A stretch of DNA of 64,000 nt from Achatina immaculata (lineage: Eukaryota > Mollusca > Gastropoda > Stylommatophora > Achatinidae), in assembly GCA_009760885.1 (NCBI GenBank), contig CM019713.1, positions 26,874,927 to 26,938,926 on the forward strand. The letters run 5' to 3'. The translations under genes and the position numbers were made by a program. Shown piece by piece: positions 31,915 through 43,870 of the stretch (positions are counted from its first letter, which is position 1; each line of letters starts with the position of its first letter). Under the pieces are notes generated by a model. That model made no database searches. It was not told the origin of the DNA and worked only from the letters and a program-made list of their open reading frames with translations.

Positions 31915-32260
31915 ATAATGATAATAATGATCATGGTTGTCAAATCATGGGAAGAAAATGATAGTTGCCTGTCTCATAACTTTAGTTCATGGGGAGATAA
32001 TGGTTGCTGCTGTCATTTATGAGGCAATGATGGCTGCCTGTCTCATACTGTTAGTCCATGGGGAGATGATAGTTACCTCTGTGTCATACTTTCAGTTCAT
32101 GGGATGATGATAATGGTTGTCCATATAACACCATTAGATCAGGGGAGATAATGATAGTTACTCCTGTGTCATACGTTAGTTCATGGGGATATAACATCTT
32201 GTACTTTTTAGTACAAGGGGATTTAATGGCTGCCACTGTCAATCATGGGATAATGACAGC
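31915..32260. repeat. degenerate tandem repeat (CATGGGGAGATAATGGTTGCC type)
   Basis: About six diverged units sharing 'catgggga(g)ataatgatagt(t)' and 'cctgtgtcatac', period roughly 55-60 bp. Confidence 0.55.
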
Positions 32261-33375
32261 TGCCTGCCTCATAATTCAAGCAAAGACAATGTCACACACA
32301 GATTTCTGGTATATAATCTTTAATATGAAGAGCTGTGCTGGTGACTGGAGTAGCTGGGGTGAACTAAATGATGGCATGTGAAAAAAAAAACATTCAAACA
32401 ATTTGCAGAGACAGGAAATCAAGAGACCTGAGCTGATAAAACAAGTTTTCTATTTGTGTGTGTGTGTGTGTATGTGTAGTTAACACCTTTAACAGCTTCT
32501 CATGAAGATTTCAGAGGGAAAAAACATAGCTTGTTAGACAGATAAATGCATGTGTGCAGGTATAACATGAACAAAGCGTGGTATGGACAAGATGAGCTAC
32601 AGGTAGACAGTGAAATAAGGACAAGGACTGGCCTGAGAACTGTGTAGAAAGGATAGCTGTAAATTCTGAGAATTTTTTTTTTACTCCGGACTGAGTGCCA
32701 CACTCATTGCCCAAGAGCCTTTGAAACACAGCACATGAACCTTCAATCTACAAAATAAAGAAAAAGAAATTGTTAAAATTTATATTAAACCAACAAGATG
32801 ATGGAAAAATATTCCTCAAAATCAAAAAGTCACATTTTTCTGTAAACTAAAATGTTAAAATCAGGAAGCAAATTAAGGCCCAAATGTTCAAACCCACTCA
32901 ATTATAAAATGTGGGAAAACAAATGTTAACATGTCTGGGAGTAAAGATTTTTATCAGGACACTCCTTCAATCATTTCTCGGCTGCCCAAAGCAAAGAAAA
33001 CCCCCCATATTGATGTGATAGACAGCAGTCTTTAAGAAGACACCAACCAAGAAATGCCCTGGTATGAATGACTAGAACCAATGTTTCTGTGAAATAACAA
33101 ATGCCCCCCAAAAAAACAAAAAAAAACACTCCCAACATATTCTGACATTGTTCACTTAAAGCACAATAAAAGTAAAAATAAAATTATCACAGGCAAACAA
33201 TACACACATCATCATTTCTACCACATAAGTTTCCAGACAGACAGCAGAGCAAGCGCTTGGCATTATAAAATGATACAGCATGCTCTGGCGCAGGATACAA
33301 ACTTGGCAAGTAGGAAACAAGACTTGCTCACAATAAAGTGATCCAGCACAAGCTGTGATTCCTAACCCTACTGCA
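32261..33375. other. noncoding stretch of about 1.1 kb
   Basis: No recognised gene. A (GT)n lies near 32455-32480. Confidence 0.4.
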
Positions 33376-33781
33376 CTATGTTCTGCCATTCTGGTACAGG
33401 GTACAAGCCAATCTTTCATCCTTCAAAGGTTCAAAATCAGACTCAGGTATCACTGCACTGAGGACAGCCCCACGTAAGCTCAGCCACATGCCGCAGCATC
33501 CACATCCAAGACTGTGTTTGCTAACAGTTCCCATCAGGTGTTGGTTCTTTACAACGGGTTTTCTGCCACCCTTAATTTGTCCTAGCTCCAGTAATCGCTG
33601 CATAGTTACATTGTTCTTCCATTCTCGCCCTTCATTTTCCTGCAATCTTTCCTATACAACTTCAGCAATGTCACCCTTGTCCATTCTCAGCCTGCCATTT
33701 ATTGTAGCCTGTCCAGCAACCCTATCTGCCACTTCACTGCCATGTACAACCTTCCCATCATTAAAAGCTAATGGACAGGTT
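33376..33781 (-). pseudogene. unidentified protein-coding remnant
   Basis: The minus strand has a long frame with coding-like composition and a single in-frame TAG near 33653. Upstream of that stop it reads FNDGKVVHGSEVADRVAGQA, then INGRLRMDKGDIAEVV. Downstream (33645 to 33376) it reads NVTMQRLLELGQIKGGRKPV, VKNQHLMGTVSKH, SLRGAVLSAVIPESDFEPLK and ends YQNGRT. I do not recognise the family. It could be a decayed transposon or virus-derived ORF, a processed pseudogene, or an exon of an unknown gene whose acceptor (TTGCAG near 33646-33651) skips the stop. Confidence 0.4.
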
Positions 33782-34907
33782 TAACTGCCTTCAAGTTGGA
33801 TATTTTAATGCTGTTACTTTTATAACCAGATTTTCCACTGAAAACACATACATACACACAGACATACTAGGAAGAGTATATTCACATATAAAGACTAGTT
33901 TTTCTATCTGATGTACAAGCCTGGACTGAAATGCCATACAAAAACTGTGCTCTGAATGTGCATTAAGTAGAAATGTATGTGGATTTTTATATGGGTTTGG
34001 AGAAATGGATATGAAACAAGTTGGAGATCTGGTTTGAATGATCAGTCATGACTGATAAGTCAGTGAATTAAAACTGAACTGCGGGGAACACTTTACTTTA
34101 GATGGAGATGCTCAATGTTTTCTCATGGCTACACATTTTGCCCAAGTTTGAGTCCTGGTAGACTGACTCCTTGCCACCTTCTTTCTCTCATACCTAAGTT
34201 CTTTGTCTGCTGTTTTTCCCCAAGGCTAACCACACAACACTGGACTATATCACTTTGCTATGCCAAAGTTTCATGGTTTCTCATTTTGAAAAAAATTGTA
34301 CTTGAAAACCTTAAAATCTGGAATCTATCAAAGAGTTTTTAGCATTTGTTCATTTTAGAATTTAATATTAAAGTGTGAAAATGCAGAAGGAATTCCACAA
34401 TGTTTCATAAACAAAAAAACCATAATCAGATGGTGCCTGTATAAACCAGATTAATGCCCTCTGGATCAATAGTACAGCCACTGTTAGACTGTAGTTCAAG
34501 TCTGGAAGAAGTGGCTGAATCAACAGTGACATGGGCTCTTGGGATCTGCCCATACTGCCTCACAGTCACAAATTACTCACCAGTTCTACACTGTATGTGC
34601 ACCTGTTCTGAGATCCTTGTGTTAAGGATTGGACTCATCTGAAACACGCTGGCAATGACTTCGCTCTCTGTGACAAGACCTTAGATAGCACACAGAACTA
34701 CAGAGCATCATCACTGAGCAGAACTATAGATATTATATAAAGATTTACACATTGACAACCAGTGCTGCATTTAACTGCCAATGACAACACAGGAGTCTTT
34801 TCATATGCAGTCAGAGTCGGACAAGGATTTACAAATCTTTAATGTTCTCCGGTGTGATAATGAGAAGAATGCTTCAGAAAGAAAACAAGGAAACTATTTG
34901 AAGATGT
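33782..34907. other. noncoding stretch of about 1.1 kb
   Basis: Unique AT-rich sequence with no supported gene or repeat. Confidence 0.4.
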
Positions 34908-34917
34908 ACACATCATG

Positions 34918-35227
34918 ATCATAATGAAGAATGTAGGAGAAGAGCTGGAGAGACAAAAAACCTTGTCAAAAAGATAAGAGAGACACAATGTACTTTCATA
35001 GGACATGCAATGAGAAGAGGGGGCATTGAAAATATTATAACAACAGGAAAAATAGAAGGAAGAAGATCAAGAGGAAGACCAAGAGAAATGATACTGGACA
35101 GTCTGACGGGATGGTGTGAGAGGAGATCACCAACTGAGCTGATGGCCTGCATGAAGGATCGCGTACTCTGGAGAAGCATAATAGCCAACGCCAGTCGGCA
35201 CGGCACATCATGATGATGATGATGATG
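34918..35227 (+). mobile_element. LINE-C-related 3' fragment with 10-bp TSD and (ATG)n tail
   Basis: The plus strand encodes RRAGETKNLVKKIRETQCTF (reading through a frameshift), IGHAMRRGGIENIITTGKIE and GRRSRGRPREMILDSLTGWC. It ends ELMACMKDRVLWRSIIANAS and RHGTS. The tail is (ATG)n at about 35210-35227. Flanking direct repeats ACACATCATG lie at 34908-34917 and 35228-35237. Confidence 0.85.
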
Positions 35228-35237
35228 ACACATCATG

Positions 35238-35514
35238 GACAATATTGCCCTTGCGGCTTACACATCCAAACGGAGATACAAAGATTAACTTGTTTTGGTG
35301 AAAAACAAAACAAAAAATGACACTGAGGGAGCACAAGAACATGAAGCAAGCCAGCAGAAACCTTCAGTTCTAATATCCAATGAACTTTGTACATAGCAGC
35401 ACAATTTGTGGTCTCAAAATTGAATCCCCCAATATCTTTCATCATACTTTGTACAAGAAACCCCACTGTTATGCAGAGATTTTATATTTACTTCTTTTCT
35501 TAATGGGGCATTTT
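35238..35514. other. noncoding stretch
   Basis: Nothing recognised. Confidence 0.35.
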
Positions 35515-35935
35515 CTGTTTCAGTTTGTAGAAATGTAATATTTTATTTTCACTAAATTTATTGTTTCCTTTACAATTTTAATTTCTTTCATGAAATCTAC
35601 TGTTTCTTGGCACTTTTAATTTCCTTCTTGAAACTTAATGTTATCTTGATAATTTCAATTTCCTTCATGACATCCACAGTTCCTCGACAGTTTCAATTTC
35701 ACACATATACTGTTACCCTGACATCGAGTTCTTCATGATACCTTCTGCTGCTGGTAATTTGAATTTCCTTCATGAAATCTACTTTACCCTGACAAATTCA
35801 ATTTCCTTCATGAAATTTTCTGTTACCTTGACAAATTCAATTTCTTTTTTGATATCTATTGTCCTTTGGCAATTTCAGTTTTTCCTCATTTGATCTACTC
35901 TTCCCATGGCAATTTCAATCTTCATTTTGTTATTA
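35515..35935. repeat. degenerate ~38-bp repeat
   Basis: About ten diverged units built on CAATTTCAATTTCCTTCATG and AAATCTACTGTTACCTTGA. Confidence 0.7.
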
Positions 35936-36904
35936 TCATTGTGACAGCAGTTTTATGATATAACAGAAAGGTAATAATTTGAAAACTCTCACATAACCTG
36001 CTCCAGTTTCTTTTAAAGAGTGTCATGTGCTTTTGTACATTGTGGTTTTCAAGAAACATAGTTTATAATCACAGTATGGTCCAAGTTTTTTTTTCTGAAC
36101 CATCTTGAGACATCTGCTCCAGATATGCAGCCATTAGTTACTCAACCTGAAAGTATTTCCCTGGTGGACATTGGGAAACTGGTACATACATGGCAACTGA
36201 GTTTCTCTGGTGTGGCTATGGTGGCAGATGTACATACAATAATAATCTGCTCAAGAAATGAATATATGAGAAACACCTGTAAAGGTGTATGGCAACACAA
36301 CTATAAGGGGGCCAAAAGAAAAGACTGAATAAGATCCCATCATCATCATTTCGCTTCTAATCCTCAAGTGGTCACTTTCATTTCTCTGGTTGATTCTCAG
36401 GTCTTCTTTCACTAGAATGTCTCTGACATGGATCATCGTTCACAAGAATAATACTTTTCCACAGATGAAGTGTTACAGGTTTATTGTTACTTTTTTAACA
36501 TTTGTTTTAAAAAAAAAAGTTTTAACTTAAAAAAATTCTCATATGGTCACAAACTTACACAAACTTATCTATTTTAGATGACAAAATAAGCCAAATCATG
36601 TCAATAACAAAAGTAAATGTCATCAGGTAGACAGATAAGAATTTTAGAAATATTTCAAACATTTAACCACAGTCACACACCCCCCCCCCCTCTCCCTCTA
36701 TAACTGAATGGTAAGAAGTCTGAGGAAAGCCTAAAACTTGTGACAATCAACACTGCCATCTGTAAACTATCACTCAAAACTCTGTACACCTGAAGCTGCT
36801 CTAACAAATAAAACAGAACGTGCATGTGCCATGAGATCATTTGTCCCCAAACTAGAGTTAGTCAGTCCATCACTCTGTATGGTTGTAAAGACTGTTCTGC
36901 TTGA
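35936..36904. other. noncoding stretch of about 1 kb
   Basis: No gene. The minus strand at about 36335-36436 reads an arginine-rich segment (KEDLRINQRNESDHLRIRSE) before a (GAT)n run, possibly another LINE 3' end, but the evidence is thin. Confidence 0.4.
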
Positions 36905-37925
36905 AAGAAGTAGTTTACATGACAGGAAAAGATTGAAAGAAGTAGTTTACATGACAGGAAAAGATTGAAAGAAGTAGTTTACATGACAGGAAAAGATAAA
37001 CAGAAGTAGCTTACATGACAGGACAGGATAAACTGAAGTTGTTTTACTGCAGGAAAGGATAATCTGAAGTGGCTTACATGAAAGGATAAACTGAAAAAAA
37101 TTTACACAAAAAGATACATTGAAATAGCTTGCACAAAAGAATAAAATGAAGCTGCTTATATGAAATGTTAAACTGAAGTAGCTTACATGAAAAGATAAAC
37201 TGAAATAGCTTACAAGACAGGAAAAGATAAACTGAAGTAGCTTACATGACAGGAAAAGATAGAAAGAAGTAGCTTACATGACAGGAAAAGATAGAAAGAA
37301 GTAGTTTACATGACAGGAAAAGAAAACTGAAGTAGTTTACATGACAGGACAGGATAAACTGAAGTAGTTTTACTGCAGGAAAGGATAATCTAAAGTAGCT
37401 TACATGAAAGGATAAACTGAAAAAATGTACACGAAAAGATACATTGAAATAGCTTACACAAAAGAATAAAATGAAGCTGCTTATATGAAATGTTAAACTG
37501 AAGTAGCTTACATGAAAAGATAAACTGAAATAGCTTACAAGACAGGAAAAGATAAACTGAAGTAGCTTACATGACAGGAAAAGATAGAAAGAAGTAGCTT
37601 ACATGACAGGAAAAGATAGAAAGAAGTAGTTTACATGACAGGAAAAGAAAACTGAAGTAGTTTACATGACAGGACAGGATAAACTGAAGTAGTTTTACTG
37701 CAGGAAAGGATAATCTAAAGTAGCTTACATGAAAGGATAAACTGAAAAAATGTACACGAAAAGATACATTGAAATAGCTTGCACAAAAGAATAAAATGAA
37801 GCTGCTTATATGAAAAGTTAAACTGAAGTAGCTTACATGAAAGGATAAACTGAAGTAGCTTACAAGACAGGAAAAGATAAACTGAAGTAGCTTACAAGAC
37901 AGGAAAAGATAAACTGAAGTAGCTT
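36905..37925. repeat. ~1-kb minisatellite with ~326-bp higher-order period
   Basis: Basic units of about 30-36 bp such as GAAGTAGCTTACATGACAGG followed by AAAAGATAAACT. The order of unit variants recurs. The marker ACAGGACAGGATAAACTGAAG followed by TTTTACTGCAGG appears near 37017, 37343 and 37669, giving three higher-order copies. Confidence 0.9.
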
Positions 37926-40900
37926 AAAAAGGTTGTAGGTTTAAAAAAGAGAAAATAAAAATAAACCTTTTATATATGTCCTGTAAGTGTGCATGCACAC
38001 AGAAGAACAACTGTATGACTGCATGCATGCACAAATAAACAGGCTAGCCAGCTAAAGTGTAGATTTTTCAGGCATGCAGTACTGACCTGTGTGTGTGCTT
38101 GTTAGCCTGGCATTGCTTCTGTAAAAAAAAAAACTATCATACTATCGTAAAAAATTCTGCCAAAATTTCAACAAACATTAGCTTCTGTTTCTTGTCATTC
38201 GCCAACATGAAGATGAGTGATGCTTAAAAGTGCTGCTTTTTTTCAGTTCTGTACCAAAACTACAGGCAAAGTCCACACAAGACGTGAATGGGAAAATAGA
38301 AACTTGAAAGCAGAAGAGACTTGAGGGATAAATAAAGTCAAGAAGAAACAAACAGAATTGAGGGATAAAGAAAGTCAAGAAGAAACAAACAGAATGATGA
38401 AATGTTTGCTTTAGATTAGAATTTTAATGACTCTAAAACACTTGTGTCAATGTGTTCTCTCCAATGGAACAGATGATTACAGATCTCAAAATGAAACAAC
38501 GATCTTTAGGTTAAAAAAAAAAAAAACCCACACTCGTAGCTTTAACTTTCACACAGTGAGCAACATTGCTTCTCTCTACAGCAGTTTAAGAAAAATAATA
38601 CGTGTTCCCCAGAAGAACATAAACAGATGATGGATGGAAAAGGAAAACAGGAGAAAAAATATCTGGCAAAAAAAGTGGGGCTTCCAAGATGATCTGAATA
38701 AGTTTTTCTGCTAAAACAGTCATTGAGTTTTCGCACAATTCTCAGACAATTTCAAATACTCATCAATGAAAAAAACCTGAACAGTCCCTAAGACAGCCAC
38801 ATTTTTATTCTGAGACCAGTGTGTCACTTGTATTAGTTGAACTTCGGACTGCATCAGCTACATGGAGTGAGAGGGACATTATGCAGTAGGGAACAAGCTG
38901 TTCTCTACACAGCCTGCTGTTCGACAGGTGTCCCATGTAACAGTAACAAAGACTGAAGAAAGCTGCTTAGATCTTAAGTTTGCCAGCACCGCTGGCTCTT
39001 ACGTTGTAACAGAGACCTTGACTAGAAAAAGTGTTAGACTGCCTAGCACACCAGAGTAAGAGAGTATTTTAAAATGTTGCTTACAACTAGAACATTTCTA
39101 TGCTCACCTGTGATGCACAAGTAATATTTTATTTCATGAAATGAATGTTTCATACTGTGAAGATTTCTAAACTGTGAAGAAAGGTAAGACAAAGAAAAAA
39201 AAAAAGAAGAAAAAAAAAATTAGACTGCTTAAATAACATCCTCAGCAACTCAAAAACACCAACTCCCTGATCAGCATGCCCATTTAGCTTCATAATGTAT
39301 CCCCCCCAAAAAACCAAGGTCTTGTATTTGCTTACACCAAACTCCTAATTAGCTCTATTTAGAATGGCAGTTCTATTTTTGGCTGTGAAATCAATAACAC
39401 TGCTCAGTGTTAAACAAATTTATCTCAGAAACGGAACTGAGTTTTTTTTTTTTTTTCTGCAGAGATCCCATTAAACTAAACATAGGAAAACAAAAATAGA
39501 GGATAAAAAAGGTAGCAGAGCTTGGAACACAGTCACAAGAAGATATTTTTGTTCACATATGTACAGAAACTGTATTGCTCCCAGCCAGCATGTAGGTGTA
39601 TATAACAATCAGATCATACAGTATAAGTCAGTATACCACTTTCATGTCAGAATATGATATATGAGAGTTATAAAGTCATAAAAACTGTCATGTGTCATGT
39701 GAGAAGTTACATGAGCATGGCCATATACATGAGTCAGTAACCTGGGAGTAACATTAATAACAGTAACAATATCCAGATGTAACAATGGTTAGTACTAAAA
39801 CAGAAACTATAACTGGGTACATGAAGTTATATGTGTGGACAACATCCAAAAACACTTTAGCACAACAATTTTACAATAAAAAAAAGCCTTTTTTATATTC
39901 ATCATATGGCTGTCTGGCTGGCTTGTTACAACCAACCCACTGTAAGAATGATGGTCAAAATAGTAAAGAAAATAATATAAATATATGTATATATGTATAT
40001 GTACAAATAAATATAACTGCTTGACTACAAGGTATATATCATAATATTTTTTATACATTTTTCTGGCAACTTTATACAGATATGCATGAAGAAAATGAAA
40101 CACACCAAGAAGCAAGCCAGATATGAAAGAATAACAATTGTTTTTTAATGTAAAAAAAATGTACAGTGACATCCATCATCATCATCATCATCACCACACA
40201 GCTGTACTGTCGACAACCAGACATGTAATCAAAATACTCACTCTGCTGGTAGCTTCTTACTCATTGTGGTCAACGAAGCACATGGTCAAACTGTGGACTG
40301 GTTGGTGTATTCACTTCTCATACTGTTGTTTGGTTGGGGGGGGGGGGTGTGTTTTTGAGGCTGGTCAGAAGAACCTCTGTCAACCCTACTACATACAAGA
40401 GCAGTTGGAGCATCACCTGTTGCGTAAGGATACACAAGCAGGATGAGACATGGAGATATCATCCTGCAACGGACTGGCAGGTCATGGTGTGTATAGTTCT
40501 AGACACCATCATCATACACCACCAGCACTGCTTTTTGTTACAGACCTGCTGTTCTGCCCAAAGCTGTGCACAAGCGCTACAAACATTTTCCAAATGTTTA
40601 TACTGCTCTTTATTTCAAGAGCTTGACACAAGGCTCATTTTTTCTTTGTTTGTTTGGCAGTGAAATACACTGAAACACAGACACCTGTAGTAATGACATA
40701 TAAGACTCCATTCTCTTCTTTACAAAATTCTTTCATTTAATCAAATGTCCAGTGATCCAACATTTTATCTTACCCCAACAACTTTCTTTACATACTTAAC
40801 TTCACATTACATCTTTCTTAATATTTTGTATTTCCCCATCATCAAACAAGATGTTTAGTCCAGCTATTTCTTGTAGGCCACTTTAACAAGACAGATAAAC

Positions 40901-41739
40901 CAGGGAGCATCTACTTCTAGTTCTGCAGCACTTGGGCAAGCTGTACCCTGGGTGATAAACACTGGTGGAGGTGTCTCATGCAGCTTCATGTAGGTAGAAA
41001 TATCTGGCAAAGAAGTGCAGGAAAATGCAACAAAACAAGGAACAACAACAACAACAACAGCAACAAAAAAGCTTAATGAATTAAAATCCAATAAGAGGCT
41101 TTTTTTTTTTTGAGAGAGAGAGATCAGACGTGTGAAAGTCACAGATATTTTTATTTACATACTGTGCTGAAGAAGGTATGTACTGTAATACAGACTGTTC
41201 TTACTGGGATTCCCTCCTTTCAAGCCTGTTCTTTCTACCCTATGCAAATCTGCATCATACATATAAATCCACTTCACAGCACCAGATGTATCATAGGCAT
41301 CATTACACTTTATCAATGATTCTCAGCATGGGGGGGAAGGTGGCTCTCCTGGAGAAAATTTCAAGTCTTAAGCTTCATTAATTCCCACCATAAAATAGCA
41401 ACATCTTTTCTGAATGATGATTTAAGGGAGGTTTGGCTCCTGGGACACTAGACACTCCCCCTCCCCACACACACAAAGAGTTTAAGTGGGGCACTTATAT
41501 TCAGACTATAAGTATTCCAACTGCTCATTCATCTGCCATTGCAAACTGTCACAGTAAAATACAACCCTTCAGGCGATAAAAAAATATAACATTACAAACT
41601 AGTTAATGTGAGAACAACTGTCTAATTGTTTTACTCTATATTAATTTTTTTTTTTTAACTGGGAGCTATAAACTTGATAAAACTGCACTCAGAAGTTGTA
41701 ACATTTCAAAAGCTGCAACTATGATTTCTGAGTTAATGG
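37926..41739. other. noncoding stretch of about 3.8 kb
   Basis: AT-rich, with many A and T homopolymers, an (ATC)n at about 40172-40190 and a G run near 40337-40347. None of the short frames has a family motif. It may include downstream transcribed sequence of the CSRNP gene, but I see no proof. Confidence 0.4.
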
Positions 41740-41875
41740 ATCTGAGGCAGAACTAGGACAACTGAAAGTATCCATTAATGGATCTGAGGCAGAACTAGGA
41801 CAACTGGAAGTATCCATTAATGGATCTGTGGCAGAACTAGGAAAACTGAAAGTATCCATTAATGGATCTGCGAGT
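41740..41875. repeat. ~48-bp tandem repeat, 3 copies
   Basis: Unit contains AATGGATCTGAGGCAGAACT followed by AGGACAACTGAAAGTATCC. Confidence 0.88.
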
Positions 41876-42057
41876 TGGAAAGAGTTTTAATTAATATCCT
41901 CTGTTAAAAAATGCACTTATATTTAACCAGCACAAAAACCTGTTAAATCTCAGAAGACACCCAACTTTCTATACATCTTCCTCTCAACAAAAAATGCTTT
42001 TATATGTTTCCTGTATAACGTGTATGCTCATTTGACATAGTGATATAAAAACATTAT

Positions 42058-42069
42058 ACTTTGCCAACT
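42058..42069. repeat. target-site duplication, left (LINE-B copy 3)
   Basis: ACTTTGCCAACT, identical to 42733-42744. Confidence 0.9.
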
Positions 42070-42732
42070 TTATCTTAATGCAAACAAAACAAAATTGATG
42101 ACAACTGACAAAACAAATAAGGCAGCTGAAATATATATCAGTGAGGAAAAATTGGAAGAGATGGAGAGTTTTGGATATCTTTGATCATTACTAACTAATA
42201 ATGGAGATACAATGAGGGAAATTAATTATCTATCGCCCTTCAAAAAATAAAACAATTAAAGAAGCTGTGGAGAGGAACAGACAGAACTACAAAAAAATAA
42301 GATTTTTAAGGGCATGCATCTTTCCCATCGCAACATATGCCTGTGAGACCTGGACACTTAACAAAACAGCTGAAAAACATATAAATGCCTTTGAGTGTAA
42401 ATGCTACAGAAGAGTCCTTCAAATATCATGGACACAAAAAAGAACACATATACAAGAACTTAATACTGAAGAAGGTTGGGTAGTAAGGAAGATTAAACAA
42501 AGAAAACTTAAATATTTTGGTCATATTAAATGTCATGACAATTTAAAGAAGACAGTCTTGGAAGGGTACAAAAAGAAAGAGAGGAAGACAAAGGCGAAGA
42601 TGGCTGCAAGACATCACTGATGACCTGCGAATGGATGCATCAACAGCAGGGTATCTTGCCCACAACCGAGAGGCCTACAGGAGAGCTGTTAGGGAGGCAA
42701 AGTTCCACAAGAGACATGCAGATGACTGACTG
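42070..42732 (+). mobile_element. LINE-B copy 3, 5'-truncated, with 12-bp TSD
   Basis: A plus-strand fragment starting in the LYLNANKTKLM segment. The 42267-42620 frame encodes IRFLRACIFPIATYACETWT, CYRRVLQISWTQKRT and KLKYFGHIKCHDNLKKTVLE. A frameshift in the GRPK region separates the last part (DDLRMDASTAG..., KRHAD-like end). The tail is (GACT)n at about 42722-42732. It lacks the RT core. Confidence 0.9.
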
Positions 42733-42744
42733 ACTTTGCCAACT
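42733..42744. repeat. target-site duplication, right (LINE-B copy 3)
   Basis: ACTTTGCCAACT; see 42058-42069. Confidence 0.9.
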
Positions 42745-43309
42745 GCTGCTGGTTCAGAAAGAAAAGACAAATCTGGTAAAGTAGAGGGCAAGATTTACCT
42801 TCCTTGATCAAGGTGGGGGGAAGATGTCATGATCTTGAAACCTTTGTGTATGAGCAACTTATTTCTGGCACATGTTCATTCCCCTCTGACTTCCTACAAT
42901 ATATTTATCTGTGACAGAGTCTGTTCTGTATGACCTTGCTGACAATGTGGTTCACTGTATCAAGGATTACTCAAAGAGCTTTAGCATGACAAACAACCAC
43001 TGCTGTAGTTACTGACAAAAACATATTTCATCATATGTGCTGTTTTATCTCTGATTAACTTTTCTGTGCTGCTCATGAACCACATGCTTTATCTTTTTCA
43101 TGCTTTTTATGTTTACCGAGACAGTTTTCAGACATCATTTTCTCAACACATCACACAGGTTATTATCTTAATGTTTTTCCAGTGAAATGTAGGGTAGCAT
43201 TCAGTCAATATGAACTGTTTAATAATTTTATCTTAGTATAAATTTTGTATATTTTTCATATGACGAAAATATACATATCATATATTTTCATATGATGAAA
43301 ATATACAAC
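42745..43309. other. noncoding stretch
   Basis: No gene. A short palindromic duplication of CATATGACGAAAATATACAT-type sequence lies at about 43257-43305. Confidence 0.4.
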
Positions 43310-43408
43310 TTTGATGAGGGGTTGAAAAACTTGCCAAAAACAGGAAAACTTGGTGAACTACCATGCAAGCCCTACGTGACGTTGAATAGCACAAGAAGGA
43401 TGTAAGGA
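43310..43408 (+). mobile_element. LINE-D 3' end
   Basis: The plus strand reads DEGLKNLPKTGKLGELPCKP-like decayed sequence in alternate frames. It carries the shared LINE-D terminus AGCCCTACGTGACGTTGAAT ... GAAGGATGTAAGG. Confidence 0.7.
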
Positions 43409-43684
43409 TATATTTTGTTATCTGTCCAAAGTGAAGGTGATGTGCACAGCTGACTAAAGAATCTACACAAACTGGCAGTTGAACATGAAGGTTACTGTGT
43501 TGAAACATCTTTATTAAAAAAAAACACAAAACCACATTTCTTCTACTACATTGTGGCTGTTCTCAAGTCCATGTTGAGGCAAGGAAGAGGGAACTGACTG
43601 AACCTGAGTGCATCTTATGACTGAGGAAAACTGTAGGCAAAAATATGAATCGGTCGGACACATCCTGGCCTGCTGATGATGAAA
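43409..43684. other. noncoding stretch
   Basis: No recognised feature. Confidence 0.35.
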
Positions 43685-43870
43685 TAATCTTCTTCTTCTT
43701 CAGCTTTTCAAGCCATTAAGGCTCACTGCTGCAGATAAAACTCGCCTCTATTCCTAATCTTTCTCTCTCCAGTTGGTGACACCAATTTCTTTTATATCCT
43801 CCTCTATGTTGTCTTACATCTCTATCTTTGTCTACCCCCTTGGTCTTGTTTCCTTCACCTCTTCTACATA
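43685..43870 (-). mobile_element. LINE-F 3' end with (GAA)n tail
   Basis: The minus strand carries a C-terminal-like segment (DKDRDVRQHRGGYKRNWCHQ ... LERERLGIEAS) followed by CCTTAATGGCTTGAAAAGCT and a (GAA)n tail at about 43685-43700. The arrangement is that of a LINE 3' end. Family unresolved. Confidence 0.45.
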
